Origin: Frateuria edaphi
GTDB lineage: Bacteria > Pseudomonadota > Gammaproteobacteria > Xanthomonadales > Rhodanobacteraceae
Reading direction: 5' to 3'
Assembly (NCBI RefSeq): GCF_021117405.1
Contig: NZ_CP088251.1
Coordinates: forward strand, 1,178,001 to 1,242,000
Length of the DNA: 64,000 bases
The notes under the pieces are model-generated. The model saw only the letters and a list, made by a program, of their open reading frames with translations, was not told the origin of the DNA and ran no database searches. A program made the position numbers and the translations under genes. Of this stretch, positions 51,206-59,593 are shown in pieces (position 1 is the first letter of the stretch; each line of letters begins with the position of its first letter).

Positions 51206-53302
51206 TCATTTGCAGATCTTGTCCAGCAAGGTCTGCTGCGCGCAATGCGGCGGCTGGTCGCCGGGCGTGGCGCGCGTGTAGCGGCCATCGCCATCCAGTA
51301 GCCAGGCCTGGGTGTTGTCCGCCAGGCCGTTGGCCAGCGTCTCGTCGAACACGCGCGCGGCCAGGGCCGGGTCCAGGATAGGGAAGGCCACTTCGATGCG
51401 GCGCATCAGGTTGCGCTCCATCCAGTCGGCGCTGGCGCAATAGATCTCCGGCTGGCCGTCGTTGGCGAACCAGTACACGCGGCTGTGTTCGAGGAACCTT
51501 CCCACGATCGAGCGCACGCGGATGCGCTCGGAGATCCCCGGCAACCCGGGCCGGAGCGTGCAGGCTCCGCGCACGATCAGGTCGATCTCCACGCCCGCCT
51601 GCGAGGCGCGGTAGAGCGCCTCGATCACGTGCGATTCGTTCAGCGCGTTGAGCTTGGCCACGATGCGCGATGGCTTGCCCGCCCGCGCGTTGGCGGTTTC
51701 GCGCTCGATCTTGGCGACCACGCTCTTGTACAGGGTGAAGGGCGAATGCAGCAGGCGCTTCAGGCTGATCACCGAGCCGAGGCCCGACAGCTGCTGGAAT
51801 ACCTTGTGCAGGTCTTCGCCGATCTCCGGATGGGAGGTCATCAGGCCGATGTCGGTGTACATCCGGCTGTTGGCCTGGTGGTAGTTGCCGGTCGACAGGT
51901 GCACGTAGCGGCGGAGCATGTCCGTCTCGCGTCGCACGATCAGCATCATCTTGGCATGGGTCTTGTAGCCCACCACGCCATAGACCACCTGCACGCCGGC
52001 TTCCTGCAGGCGCGTGGCCAGCCGGATGTTCGCCTCCTCGTCGAAGCGCGCGCGCAACTCGATCACCACGGTGACGTCCTTGCCGTTGCGCGCCGCTTCC
52101 ACCAGCAGGTCGACCAGCGGAGTGTCCTCGCCGGCGCGGTAGAGCGTCTGCTTGATCGCCAGCACGGCGGGATCGGCCGCGGCTTGGCGCAGCAGGTCGA
52201 CCACCGCGGCGAAACTCTCGTACGGATGGTGCAGCAGCACGTCGCGCTGGCCGATCAGCTCGAACAGGTTGGCGCCCGGTTCGATCGCCGCCGGCAGGCA
52301 GGGCACGAAGCGCGGGAACTTGAGTTCGGGCCGGTCGACGTGGTCGTAGATGCCGCCGGCGCGGATGATGTTGACCGGGCCGTCGCAGCGATAGACGTCC
52401 GATTCCTCCAGCTCGAAGTTGGCCACCAGCATGGCGGTGATCGCCTTCGGGCAGTCGTTGGCGATCTCCAGCCGCACGGGCCGCGCGTAACCGCGGCCCA
52501 GCAACTCTTCGCTGAGCGCGCGGGCGAGGTTTTCAACCTCCGCCTCTTCGACGATCAGCTCGCTGTTGCGGGTGACGCGGAACTGGTAGGAGCCGACCAC
52601 CTTGAAGCCGGCGAACATCAGGTCGACGAAAGCCTGCAGCAGTTCGGCCAGGAACACGAAGTTGTCGCCACCGCCGCCCACTTCGGCCGGCAGCTTGACG
52701 ATGCGCGGCAGCGAGCGCGGCGCGCGCACCAGGGCCATGTGGCCCTCGTGGCCGAACGCATCGCGGCCCTGCAGCACCACCGCGATATTGAGTGTCTTGT
52801 TGAGGATGCGGGGGAACGGGTGCGCCGGGTCCAGCCCCAGCGGCGACAGCACCGGCAGCACCTCGTGCTCGAAATAGCCCTGCAACCAGCGCCGCTGCAC
52901 GGGGTTCCACTGGTGGCGGGTGAGGAAGCGGATGCCCTCGGCGTCCAGCTGTGGCTTGAGCTGCTCCTGCCACGTGGCGTACTGCTCGGTGACCAGGTCC
53001 AGCGCGCGTGCGCGGATGCGCGTCAGCAGCTCGCTGGAGGAAAGGCCGTCCGGTCCGGGCGCGGCCGAGCCGTAAGCGTGGTGGTGCTTGAGCATCGCCA
53101 CGCGCACCTCGAAGAATTCGTCGAGGTTGTTCGCCACGATGCTCAGGTAGCGCAGCCGTTCCAGCAGCGGCACGCGCGCATCGCGCGCCATGGCCAGTAC
53201 GCGGAAGTTGAATTCCAGCGCGGCCAGTTCCCGGCTCAGGTACAGCTCCGGCGCGGACAGGTCGGCGATCTCGGTGGCGGTTTGCGGCAGTTTGCGGGCC
53301 AT
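51206..53302 (-). CDS. ppk: Polyphosphate kinase 1
   Basis: A 698-aa PPK1, close to the family length. N domain: SAPELYLSRELAALEFNFRV. Conserved core: AIKQTLYRAG, then VVIELRARFDEEANI, and YKTHAKMMLIVRRE with the histidine that is autophosphorylated (E. coli His435 equivalent), followed by YVHLSTGNYHQANSRMYTD. C-terminal: MERNLMRRIEVAFPILD. It makes polyphosphate from ATP. The start is Met at 53302; an upstream in-frame Met at 53353 adds a leader that overlaps a REP-like palindrome and is unlikely. It lies downstream of phoB-phoR, in keeping with phosphate regulation. Confidence 0.96.
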   Translation of the reverse strand: MARKLPQTATEIADLSAPELYLSRELAALEFNFRVLAMARDARVPLLERLRYLSIVANNLDEFFEVRVAMLKHHHAYGSAAPGPDGLSSSELLTRIRARALDLVTEQYATWQEQLKPQLDAEGIRFLTRHQWNPVQRRWLQGYFEHEVLPVLSPLGLDPAHPFPRILNKTLNIAVVLQGRDAFGHEGHMALVRAPRSLPRIVKLPAEVGGGGDNFVFLAELLQAFVDLMFAGFKVVGSYQFRVTRNSELIVEEAEVENLARALSEELLGRGYARPVRLEIANDCPKAITAMLVANFELEESDVYRCDGPVNIIRAGGIYDHVDRPELKFPRFVPCLPAAIEPGANLFELIGQRDVLLHHPYESFAAVVDLLRQAAADPAVLAIKQTLYRAGEDTPLVDLLVEAARNGKDVTVVIELRARFDEEANIRLATRLQEAGVQVVYGVVGYKTHAKMMLIVRRETDMLRRYVHLSTGNYHQANSRMYTDIGLMTSHPEIGEDLHKVFQQLSGLGSVISLKRLLHSPFTLYKSVVAKIERETANARAGKPSRIVAKLNALNESHVIEALYRASQAGVEIDLIVRGACTLRPGLPGISERIRVRSIVGRFLEHSRVYWFANDGQPEIYCASADWMERNLMRRIEVAFPILDPALAARVFDETLANGLADNTQAWLLDGDGRYTRATPGDQPPHCAQQTLLDKICK

Positions 53303-53356
53303 GGGAACCCATTCTGGCCGATGCCGGGCGCAAGTACACCCGGTGTCGATCACACG

Positions 53357-53408
53357 GTAGGGTGGGCTTCAGCCCCCACCCCGTGGCGGCGTGGCGGCTC
53401 GAGCCTAC
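53357..53408. repeat. REP-like palindromic element (family 2)
   Basis: GTAGGGTGGGCTTCAGCC starts at 53357 and a partly complementary arm ending GAGCCTAC is at 53401-53408. The GGTGGGCTTCAGCCC core matches the element at 57781-57833. It fills the gap between phoR and ppk on the minus strand. Confidence 0.55.
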
Positions 53409-53409
53409 G

Positions 53410-54459
53410 CTACTGAGTTTCGGGCGGGAGCAGACGTTCCGGCCCGAAATGGAAGGCGAAGGTCGAACCCTTGCCGGGCGTGCTTTCCACGGTCAGGCGC
53501 GCCTGGTGCAGGTTGAGCACGTGCTTGACGATGGACAACCCCAGTCCGGTGCCGCCGGTTTCGCGCGAGCGACTGGACGACACGCGGTAAAAGCGTTCGG
53601 TCAGCCGGGCCAGGTGGCTGGCCGGGATGCCGTAGCCCGTATCGGCCACGGCGTAGGTCGCGCCCGCGGCCGTGCGCTGCCAGCGGATCGTGATGCTGCC
53701 GCCGTTGGGGGTGTAGCGCACGGCGTTGCTGACCAGGTTGGACAGCGCGCTGTGCAGGTCCCGGGGCGAGCCGAGCAGGTCGCAGTCGGTTTCCAACTCC
53801 AGCGCAATTTGGTGTCGACCCTGGCTCAACGCCTCGGCCTCCTTGCGCAGGGTGGCGAGCAACGCGGCCATCGGCACGCGCTCGTCGATGACATGTTCCT
53901 GGGTTTCCAGGCGAGAAAGGGTCAGCAGGTCTTCCACGATCTGGCCCATGCGCTTGGACTGCGCGCGCATCTCGCCAAGGACCGGGGCGAGTGCGGGCAC
54001 GTCCTCCGGATCGAGCAGCTCCAGGTAGCCGTGGATCACGGTGAGCGGCGTGCGCAACTCGTGCGAGACGTTGGCCACGAAGTCGCGGCGGATCTGTTCG
54101 AGCCTCGTCAGCGGACTGATGTCGCGTGCCATCAGCATCCGCTGGCGGCGGCCGAACGGCTGCACCGAGACGTCCAGGTGACCCTCGGCGCGGCCGGGCG
54201 CCGGCACGTCGTGCAGCGGCATCCGGGCCCCGGACCGCAGCCAGGCGGCCAGGTCGGTGCCCTGCAGGCGCTCGGACAGCAGCACGCCGCGGTCTCTGCC
54301 GCGGCGCAGGCCCAGCAGCGTTTCGGAGGCGCGATTGAACCAGCGCACACGCCAGGCTTCGTCCAGCAGCACGATCGCATCGGGCAGGCTGTCGGCCGCG
54401 TCGCGCAGGTCGTGCAGGGTGATGGCGAGGCGGCGGGCGCGGTGTTTCATCGGTGGCAT
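53410..54459 (-). CDS. phoR: Phosphate sensor kinase PhoR without visible membrane anchor
   Basis: A 349-aa histidine kinase. A PAS-like domain (about 15-110; SLPDAIVLLDEAWRVRWFN) precedes the dimerisation/H-box (VSHELRTPLTVIHGYLE, His near 131) and the HATPase domain (LVSNAVRYTP, DTGYGIP, GTGLGLSIVKH). Sequence and its place after phoB identify PhoR. Unusually, the roughly 90-residue membrane segment that precedes the PAS domain in E. coli PhoR is missing: phoB ends 76 bases upstream and no reading frame in that gap encodes a hydrophobic helix. The protein therefore looks cytosolic, or is anchored by partners such as PhoU/PstB. Met4 is an alternative start. Confidence 0.9.
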   Translation of the reverse strand: MPPMKHRARRLAITLHDLRDAADSLPDAIVLLDEAWRVRWFNRASETLLGLRRGRDRGVLLSERLQGTDLAAWLRSGARMPLHDVPAPGRAEGHLDVSVQPFGRRQRMLMARDISPLTRLEQIRRDFVANVSHELRTPLTVIHGYLELLDPEDVPALAPVLGEMRAQSKRMGQIVEDLLTLSRLETQEHVIDERVPMAALLATLRKEAEALSQGRHQIALELETDCDLLGSPRDLHSALSNLVSNAVRYTPNGGSITIRWQRTAAGATYAVADTGYGIPASHLARLTERFYRVSSSRSRETGGTGLGLSIVKHVLNLHQARLTVESTPGKGSTFAFHFGPERLLPPETQ

Positions 54460-54535
54460 CCCGAAAGGCTTTCCCCGCTTGCCCGGCGGCGCCGCTGGAG
54501 AGGGAACAGAAGGCCGCCCATGGGGAAGCGCATGG

Positions 54536-55225
54536 TCAGACGCTGGCCGAGAAGCGGTAGCCCGCGCCGCGCACGGTCTGCACCATCGCGTCGAGCTGCC
54601 AGGGCTCCAGCGTCTTGCGCAGGCGGCGGATGTGCACGTCCACCGTGCGCTCCTCCACGTAGACGCTGCCGCCCCATACGTGGTCGAGCAACTGGGCGCG
54701 GGTGTAGACGCGCTCGGGATGGGTCATGAAGAAGTACAGCAGGCGGTACTCGGTGGGGCCGATCGGCACGGGCTCCTCGCCGGCGAAGACGCGGTGCGCC
54801 GGCCCATCGATGCGCAGGCCGCCCAGTTCGACCATGCCAGTGCCGTCGTCGCCCTGGCTGCGGCGCAGGACGGCCTTGATGCGGGCGATCAGTTCGCGCG
54901 TGGAGAAGGGCTTGACGACGTAATCGTCGACGCCTGCCTCCAGGCCGTTGACCCGGTCCATCTCCTCGCCGCGCGCGGTGAGCATGATGATCGGGATTTC
55001 GCGGCTGAGTTCTTCCTTGCGCAGCCGCCGCGCCAGTTCCAGCCCGCTGGTGCCTGGCAGCATCCAGTCCAGCAGGATCAGGTCCGGCACCTGCTCGGCG
55101 ATGGCGATCTGCGCGGCACGGGCGTCTGCCGCCTGCATGGCCTCCATGCCGGCCTTGTGCAGCGCGAAGGTGACCATGTCGCGGATGGAGGCTTCGTCTT
55201 CGACGATGAGGATGCGCTTGTGCAC
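54536..55225 (-). CDS. phoB: Phosphate response regulator PhoB
   Basis: A 229-aa OmpR/PhoB-family regulator. The receiver domain has the phospho-acceptor in [10 protein letters not shown] (Asp near 53), the conserved LTARGEEMD and the Lys in [10 protein letters not shown]. The C-terminal winged helix (about 130-229) has [20 protein letters not shown] and [17 protein letters not shown], ending [12 protein letters not shown]. It activates the Pho regulon when phosphate is scarce. It is the first gene of the phoB-phoR-(ppk-ppx) series on the minus strand. The 150-base upstream region may hold its own Pho box, but I do not see a clear CTGTCAT-type repeat. Confidence 0.96.
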   Translation of the reverse strand: MHKRILIVEDEASIRDMVTFALHKAGMEAMQAADARAAQIAIAEQVPDLILLDWMLPGTSGLELARRLRKEELSREIPIIMLTARGEEMDRVNGLEAGVDDYVVKPFSTRELIARIKAVLRRSQGDDGTGMVELGGLRIDGPAHRVFAGEEPVPIGPTEYRLLYFFMTHPERVYTRAQLLDHVWGGSVYVEERTVDVHIRRLRKTLEPWQLDAMVQTVRGAGYRFSASV

Positions 55226-55375
55226 GCGGGTTTCGCCTGGCCTGTGACGAGCGTATTGCAGTGGGGGAATGTTACGTGGGGATGACAGGGGCGGGGAACG
55301 AGGAACATCGGCCTTTCGGTTTGCGGCTCGTCGGCCGCACTGGCTTGTATCACCTCGACCAGCGTCATTCCCGCT

Positions 55376-56992
55376 CTACTGGCTTCGCCCGTCCGGATTG
55401 TCCTCGGTCTGCACCTTGCGCTTGCGCAGTTCCAGCACCAGCGGCGTCAGATCGGCGATGCGCGCCTGGATGCGCGCACGGGCGTAGTAGTCCAGGTCGT
55501 CGCGCTTGAGCAGGCGCTTCAACTGTTCCATGGCGTCGAACGGGCGACCGGAGAGGTAGCTGGCGTCCGAGTAGGCCTCGCCGGCGCGCACGCTGTCGCC
55601 GGCCTTGTCGCTGGCGCGGGCGTAGCTGCGGTAGACGTCCGGTTCGTCGGCGTTGTCCAACAGCGGGCGAAGCAGCGACGCGGCGAGCGTGGCTTCGGCA
55701 GTGTCGCCGCCAGCGGTCAGCGCCTTGGCGTAGGCCAGCGCCACCGCACGGTTGCGCGGCGAGCGGGCGTTGAGGCGGGCATAGCGGGCCAGCGCGTCGG
55801 CGCGCTGACCGTCCTGCAGCTGTGCGTCAGCCATCGCCAGGTCGAGGATCAGGTTGCCCGGATGCGCCGCCAGCAGCGGCTTGAGCTGCGCGATCGCCTG
55901 CGCGCCGGCGCCGCTGCGGGTCAGCGCCAGCGCATAGCCGTAGCGGTTGGCCGGGCTGTCGAAGCCGGCCGTGCCGAAACTCGCATTGTAGTAGTGGACC
56001 AGCCTGGAAGCGTCGCCGGCCAGTACGCGCGCGCGTTCGCGCATCAGCGCGTAGGTGTCCAGACCGTCCTTGGGTGCGGTGGCGGCGAGCAGCGCGGTCG
56101 GGTCCTTCACGTAGGCGATCGGCGCGGTGGTCTTTTCCCACTCGCTGCGCACCAGCGTAGTGCCGCTCGGGCGCAGCTTCTGCGCGGCCAGCAGCGCGCC
56201 CGCGCGCGACTTGGCGTCACTGATGCGCGCGAGCGTGACCGGGTGGGTCTGCAGGAGCGCGGGCACGTCGGTGCCGCCGGAGCCGGCGCGCAGCGTGTCC
56301 TGCATGCGCTCGAAGAAGCTGGCCATGCCGCGCGGATCGAAACCGGCGTTGGCGAGTGTCTGGATGCCCACGCGATCGGCCTCGACCTCGTCCTTGCGGG
56401 TGAAGTTGATCGAGCGCTGCGCGATCAGGCCTTGTCCGGCGGCCAGCACCGCCATCGGCGAATCGCCACTGTGCGAGCTGGCGCCGGCGGCGACCGCGCC
56501 CAGCAGCACCAGCGCCATCAGCGGCGCATCCTTCTTCGAATCCTCGAACGCGCGCTGGAGGTGGTTCTGAGTGATGTGGCCGATCTCGTGGGCGATCACG
56601 CCGGCCAGTTCGCTTTCGCTGCGGGTGATGGCGATCAGGCCGGAGTTGACGGCGATGTAGCCGCCGGGAGCGGCGAAGGCGTTGATCTCCTCGTCCTTGA
56701 CCACGAAAAAGGTGAAATGGTCCTTCGGACGGTCGCTGCCAGCCACCAGACGGTAGCCCAGGTCATTGAGGTAGTCGTCCAGCAGCGGGTCTTCCACCAC
56801 CATGTCCAGCGAGCGCATCTCGCGCAGCATGGCGGCGCCGTAGTCCTGGGCGTCCTGCGGGGAAATCAGCGCGTCCGCCGAACTGCCCAGGTCCGGCAGG
56901 CGGATGTCCTCCTGCGCGCCCGCGCCGAAGGCAAGGCAGGCGGTGAGCAGCGCGGTCAGCAGGCGGGGGGCGGGTCGTGGTGCCATGGCCAT
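55376..56992 (-). CDS. Periplasmic M48 metalloprotease with TPR domain (BepA-like)
   Basis: About 538 aa. Signal peptide: RLLTALLTACLAFGAGA. The M48 domain has the zinc motif HEIGHITQNH near residue 130 and the downstream Glu in RKDEVEADRVG. The C-terminal half (about 300-520) is made of TPR-like helical repeats (AIAQLKPLLAAHPGNLILDL). This organisation matches BepA/YfgC, which degrades or helps assemble outer-membrane proteins such as LptD. Three in-frame Met codons lie close together (57010, 56992, 56986); 56992 or 56986 gives the best signal peptide. Divergent from grxC. Confidence 0.92.
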   Translation of the reverse strand: MAMAPRPAPRLLTALLTACLAFGAGAQEDIRLPDLGSSADALISPQDAQDYGAAMLREMRSLDMVVEDPLLDDYLNDLGYRLVAGSDRPKDHFTFFVVKDEEINAFAAPGGYIAVNSGLIAITRSESELAGVIAHEIGHITQNHLQRAFEDSKKDAPLMALVLLGAVAAGASSHSGDSPMAVLAAGQGLIAQRSINFTRKDEVEADRVGIQTLANAGFDPRGMASFFERMQDTLRAGSGGTDVPALLQTHPVTLARISDAKSRAGALLAAQKLRPSGTTLVRSEWEKTTAPIAYVKDPTALLAATAPKDGLDTYALMRERARVLAGDASRLVHYYNASFGTAGFDSPANRYGYALALTRSGAGAQAIAQLKPLLAAHPGNLILDLAMADAQLQDGQRADALARYARLNARSPRNRAVALAYAKALTAGGDTAEATLAASLLRPLLDNADEPDVYRSYARASDKAGDSVRAGEAYSDASYLSGRPFDAMEQLKRLLKRDDLDYYARARIQARIADLTPLVLELRKRKVQTEDNPDGRSQ

Positions 56993-57119
56993 AGGTGGGC
57001 GACAATACATCAGTACAAGACCGCCGGTCGGGGCGTCGGTTCATCGTTCGTTGCTTGCAAACAGGCGTCGGGCGCCCCATCTGGTGGTCAGCTTTGAAAA
57101 GTCGCCCGGAGTGCCAGTC

Positions 57120-57383
57120 ATGCCCAAGATCGAGGTCTATTCCACCGCCGTTTGTCCCTACTGCGTGGCCGCCAAGAACCTGCTCAAGTCCAAGGGGCTG
57201 GAGTGGAACGAGGTGCGCGTGGATGCCGACCCGGCCCAGCGCGACCTGATGCTCCAGCGCAGCGGCGGTCGCCGCACGGTGCCGCAGATCTTCATCAACG
57301 ACCAGCACGTGGGCGGTTACGACGATCTGGTCGCCGCCGACCGCAGCGGCAAGCTCAAGCAACTGCTCGGCGAGGCCGCATGA
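57120..57383 (+). CDS. grxC: Glutaredoxin 3
   Basis: An 87-aa GrxC with the dithiol active site CPYC at residues 12-15 (VYSTAVCPYCVAAKNLL), the cis-Pro loop TVPQIFIND and the glutathione-binding GGYDDL. It reduces disulfides and glutathionylated proteins with glutathione. The ATG at 57120 follows CCGGAGTG. The end overlaps the next gene by 4 bases (ATGA), so the two proteins are likely made together. Confidence 0.96.
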   Translation: MPKIEVYSTAVCPYCVAAKNLLKSKGLEWNEVRVDADPAQRDLMLQRSGGRRTVPQIFINDQHVGGYDDLVAADRSGKLKQLLGEAA

Positions 57384-57775
57384 GCGACGCCGACAAGAGC
57401 AAGGACCGCCTGGCGGAATTCACCGCGTTCCGCCAGCGCATGAACGAGCGCATCCTGTCCGAGGACAACCAGGTCGTGCGGCGCTTCTTCGCGCTCGACA
57501 CGCAGACCTACAAGCCCGGCGCGCTCGACGTGAAGACCAAGGAGCTGCTCGGCCTGGTCGCCTCGATGGTGCTGCGTTGCGACGACTGCATCAGCTACCA
57601 CGTGGCGCAATGCAAGGAAGCTGGCGTCACCCGCGAGGAGTTCTTCGAGACCTTCAGCGTGGGTCTGGTGGTCGGCGGATCTATCGTCATCCCGCACCTG
57701 CGCCGGGCCGTGGATTTTCTCGACCAGCTGGAAGGTGGCCAGACCGAAGGCGCCGCCTGCGCCGACCACGCATGA
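57380..57775 (+). CDS. Carboxymuconolactone decarboxylase/AhpD-family protein
   Basis: A 131-aa small helical protein of the CMD/AhpD superfamily. It has the redox-type motif CDDCISYH (two Cys and a His near residues 63-70) within the usual helix, followed by EEFFETFSVGLVVGGSIVIP. Proteins with this motif often act as thiol peroxidases or reductases, not as true decarboxylases. Its coupling to grxC (ATGA overlap) suggests that glutaredoxin may supply electrons, which is inference. No signal peptide. Confidence 0.9.
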   Translation: MSDADKSKDRLAEFTAFRQRMNERILSEDNQVVRRFFALDTQTYKPGALDVKTKELLGLVASMVLRCDDCISYHVAQCKEAGVTREEFFETFSVGLVVGGSIVIPHLRRAVDFLDQLEGGQTEGAACADHA

Positions 57776-57780
57776 ACCCC

Positions 57781-57833
57781 TAGGGCGGGCTTCAACCCAC
57801 CGCCCCGGCAGGTTGCGGTGGCTGAAGCCCGTA
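57781..57833. repeat. REP-like palindromic element (family 2)
   Basis: GGGCGGGCTTCAACCCACCG (from 57783) pairs imperfectly with GGTTGCGGTGGCTGAAGCCC (57811-57830). It has the same GGGCTTCA(A/G)CCCACC core as the element at 53357-53408. It lies just after the CMD gene and may end or stabilise that transcript. Confidence 0.65.
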
Positions 57834-57999
57834 CTGGCGGCAGCATGCGGTGCGATGAACCGCAACGCTCCATGCGAGGATTTGCAACGCCCTGGCGCAC
57901 CCCGCCCGCTGCCGGCACGGCGCGCTTGGGCGATAATGGGCCTCTTTGCCGTGCGCATCTCCCGCCGCACGAGCGCGATCAGTCCCCAAGGAGTCTCCC

Positions 58000-59013
58000 A
58001 TGAGCAAAACCATCGCCGTGATCCCGGGCGACGGCATCGGTCCGGAAATCATGACCGCCACGCTGCGCGTGCTCGACGCGCTCGATTGCGGCCTGAGCTA
58101 CGACGTCGTCGACGCCGGCATGGTGGCATTGGAGAAGCACGGAGACCTGCTGCCCAAGCCGACCCTGGACAAGATCGCCGAACACCGCGTCGCGTTGAAG
58201 GGCCCGCTCACCACCCCGATCGGCGGTGGCTTCACCTCGATCAACGTGACCTTGCGCCGGCATTTCGACCTCTACGCCAACGTCCGCCCCGCCACGAGCT
58301 TCCCGGGCACCCGCGCGCGCTACGAGAACATCGACATCATCACGGTGCGCGAGAACACCGAGGGCGCCTACCTCGCCGAGGGCCAGACGCTCTCCGAGGA
58401 CGGCGAGGTCGCGACCTCGATGATCCGCGTGACCCGCAAGGGCTGCGCGCGGATCGTGCGCTATGCCTTCGAGATGGCGGTGAAGAAAGGCCGCAAGAAG
58501 GTCACCGCGGTGCACAAGGCCAACATCATCAAGACCGCCTCGGGCCTGTTCCTCAACGTGGCGCGCGAGATCGCCAAGGAATACCCGCAGATCGAATTCA
58601 ACGAGATGATCGTGGACAACACCTGCATGCAGCTGGTGATGCGCCCCGAGCAGTTCGACGTGATCGTGACCACCAACCTGTTCGGCGACATCCTCTCGGA
58701 CCTGTGCGCCGGCCTGGTCGGCGGCCTGGGCCTGGCGCCGGGCGACAACATCGGCGAGCACGCAGCCATTTTCGAAGCGGTCCATGGTTCCGCCCCGGAC
58801 ATCGCCGGCAAGGGCATCGCCAACCCCTGCGCGCTGCTGCTGGCCGCGGCCGACATGCTCGACCACCTGGGCATGGTCGACAAGGGCACCCGCCTGCGCA
58901 ACGCCATCCGCGAGACCATGGCCAACGACCATGAGCACGTTACGCCGGACCTTGGCGGCAAGGGCAACACGCAGAGCTTCGGCGAGGCAATCGCCAGGCG
59001 CGTGAAGGCCTGA
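58000..59013 (+). CDS. NAD-type isocitrate dehydrogenase
   Basis: A 337-aa member of the isocitrate/isopropylmalate dehydrogenase family. The opening IAVIPGDGIGPEIM, the substrate motif SINVTLRRHFDLYANVRP (Ser, Asn and three Arg) and the metal-binding TTNLFGDILSDLCAGLVGG are typical. The cofactor loop GSAPDIAGKGIANP points to NAD rather than NADP. It oxidises isocitrate to 2-oxoglutarate in the TCA cycle. Homoisocitrate or isopropylmalate dehydrogenase is less likely because of the substrate motif and the lack of leu genes. The ATG follows AAGGAGTCTCCC, and a clear intrinsic terminator follows the gene. Confidence 0.9.
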   Translation: MSKTIAVIPGDGIGPEIMTATLRVLDALDCGLSYDVVDAGMVALEKHGDLLPKPTLDKIAEHRVALKGPLTTPIGGGFTSINVTLRRHFDLYANVRPATSFPGTRARYENIDIITVRENTEGAYLAEGQTLSEDGEVATSMIRVTRKGCARIVRYAFEMAVKKGRKKVTAVHKANIIKTASGLFLNVAREIAKEYPQIEFNEMIVDNTCMQLVMRPEQFDVIVTTNLFGDILSDLCAGLVGGLGLAPGDNIGEHAAIFEAVHGSAPDIAGKGIANPCALLLAAADMLDHLGMVDKGTRLRNAIRETMANDHEHVTPDLGGKGNTQSFGEAIARRVKA

Positions 59014-59034
59014 GTTTCAGGCGGGAACGTCATC

Positions 59035-59067
59035 AAGGCCGCGGCATTCGTCCGCGGCCTTTTTTTT
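59035..59067 (+). terminator. Intrinsic terminator of the isocitrate dehydrogenase gene
   Basis: AAGGCCGCGG (59035-59044) and CCGCGGCCTT (59052-59061) form a perfect 10-bp stem with a 7-nt loop, followed by an unbroken T-run to 59067. It lies 22 bases after the stop codon. Confidence 0.93.
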
Positions 59068-59089
59068 CAGCTTGAGACTCCGGGCGTGC

Positions 59090-59551
59090 TCAGCCGTGCT
59101 GGCCGGGCTTGTAGCTCCCGCCGATCGTACGCGCGGCGATGTTGATGCGGTTCCAGCTGTTGATCGTCACCACGAGCAGCGTGAGGTCGACCAGCGCGTC
59201 TTCGTCGAAGAGCTGGCGGGCCTGCTCGTAGAGGGCGTCGGAGACCGCGTCGTGCGAGGCCAGTTCGGTCAGTTCCTCGGCCCAGGCCAGGGCGATGCGC
59301 TCGCGTTCGCTGAACAGGGTGGTTTCGCGCCAGGCCGGCAGGACGTACAGGCGTTGCTCGGTTTCGCCGGCCGCCCGGGCGTCCTTGCTGTGCATGTCCA
59401 GGCAGTAGGCGCAGCCGTTGATCTGCGACACACGCATGAGCACCAGATCGATCAGGCGCGGCTCCAGGCGGCCGGCGTCATGGATCTGCTTGCCGAGCTG
59501 GACCAGCGGCATCATGGATTTGTAGTGACGTTGGATGGCGAAACGGGACAT
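59090..59551 (-). CDS. CMD/AhpD-family protein paired with an ECF41 sigma factor
   Basis: A 153-aa alkylhydroperoxidase-like protein with the motif NGCAYCLDMH (CxxC and His) near residues 46-55, then ETEQRLYVLPAWRET and INSWNRINIA, which mark the subgroup usually found next to ECF41 sigma factors. It is probably a small redox protein. It starts 42 bases after the sigma factor gene on the same strand. In the ECF41 group this gene is the usual target of the sigma factor; here the two appear to be one operon, since no separate promoter is seen between them. Confidence 0.9.
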   Translation of the reverse strand: MSRFAIQRHYKSMMPLVQLGKQIHDAGRLEPRLIDLVLMRVSQINGCAYCLDMHSKDARAAGETEQRLYVLPAWRETTLFSERERIALAWAEELTELASHDAVSDALYEQARQLFDEDALVDLTLLVVTINSWNRINIAARTIGGSYKPGQHG

Positions 59552-59593
59552 GGTGGGACTCCTTGGCTTGGAAGGCGGCCCGGGATGGGCCGT

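Noticed and set aside
49573-53416. Long plus-strand frames opposite ppx and ppk
   Set aside because: Shadows of two clear enzymes on the minus strand.
54447-54677. Short minus-strand frame as the missing N-terminus of PhoR
   Set aside because: It overlaps the phoB end in another frame, has no hydrophobic helix and ends just inside phoR.
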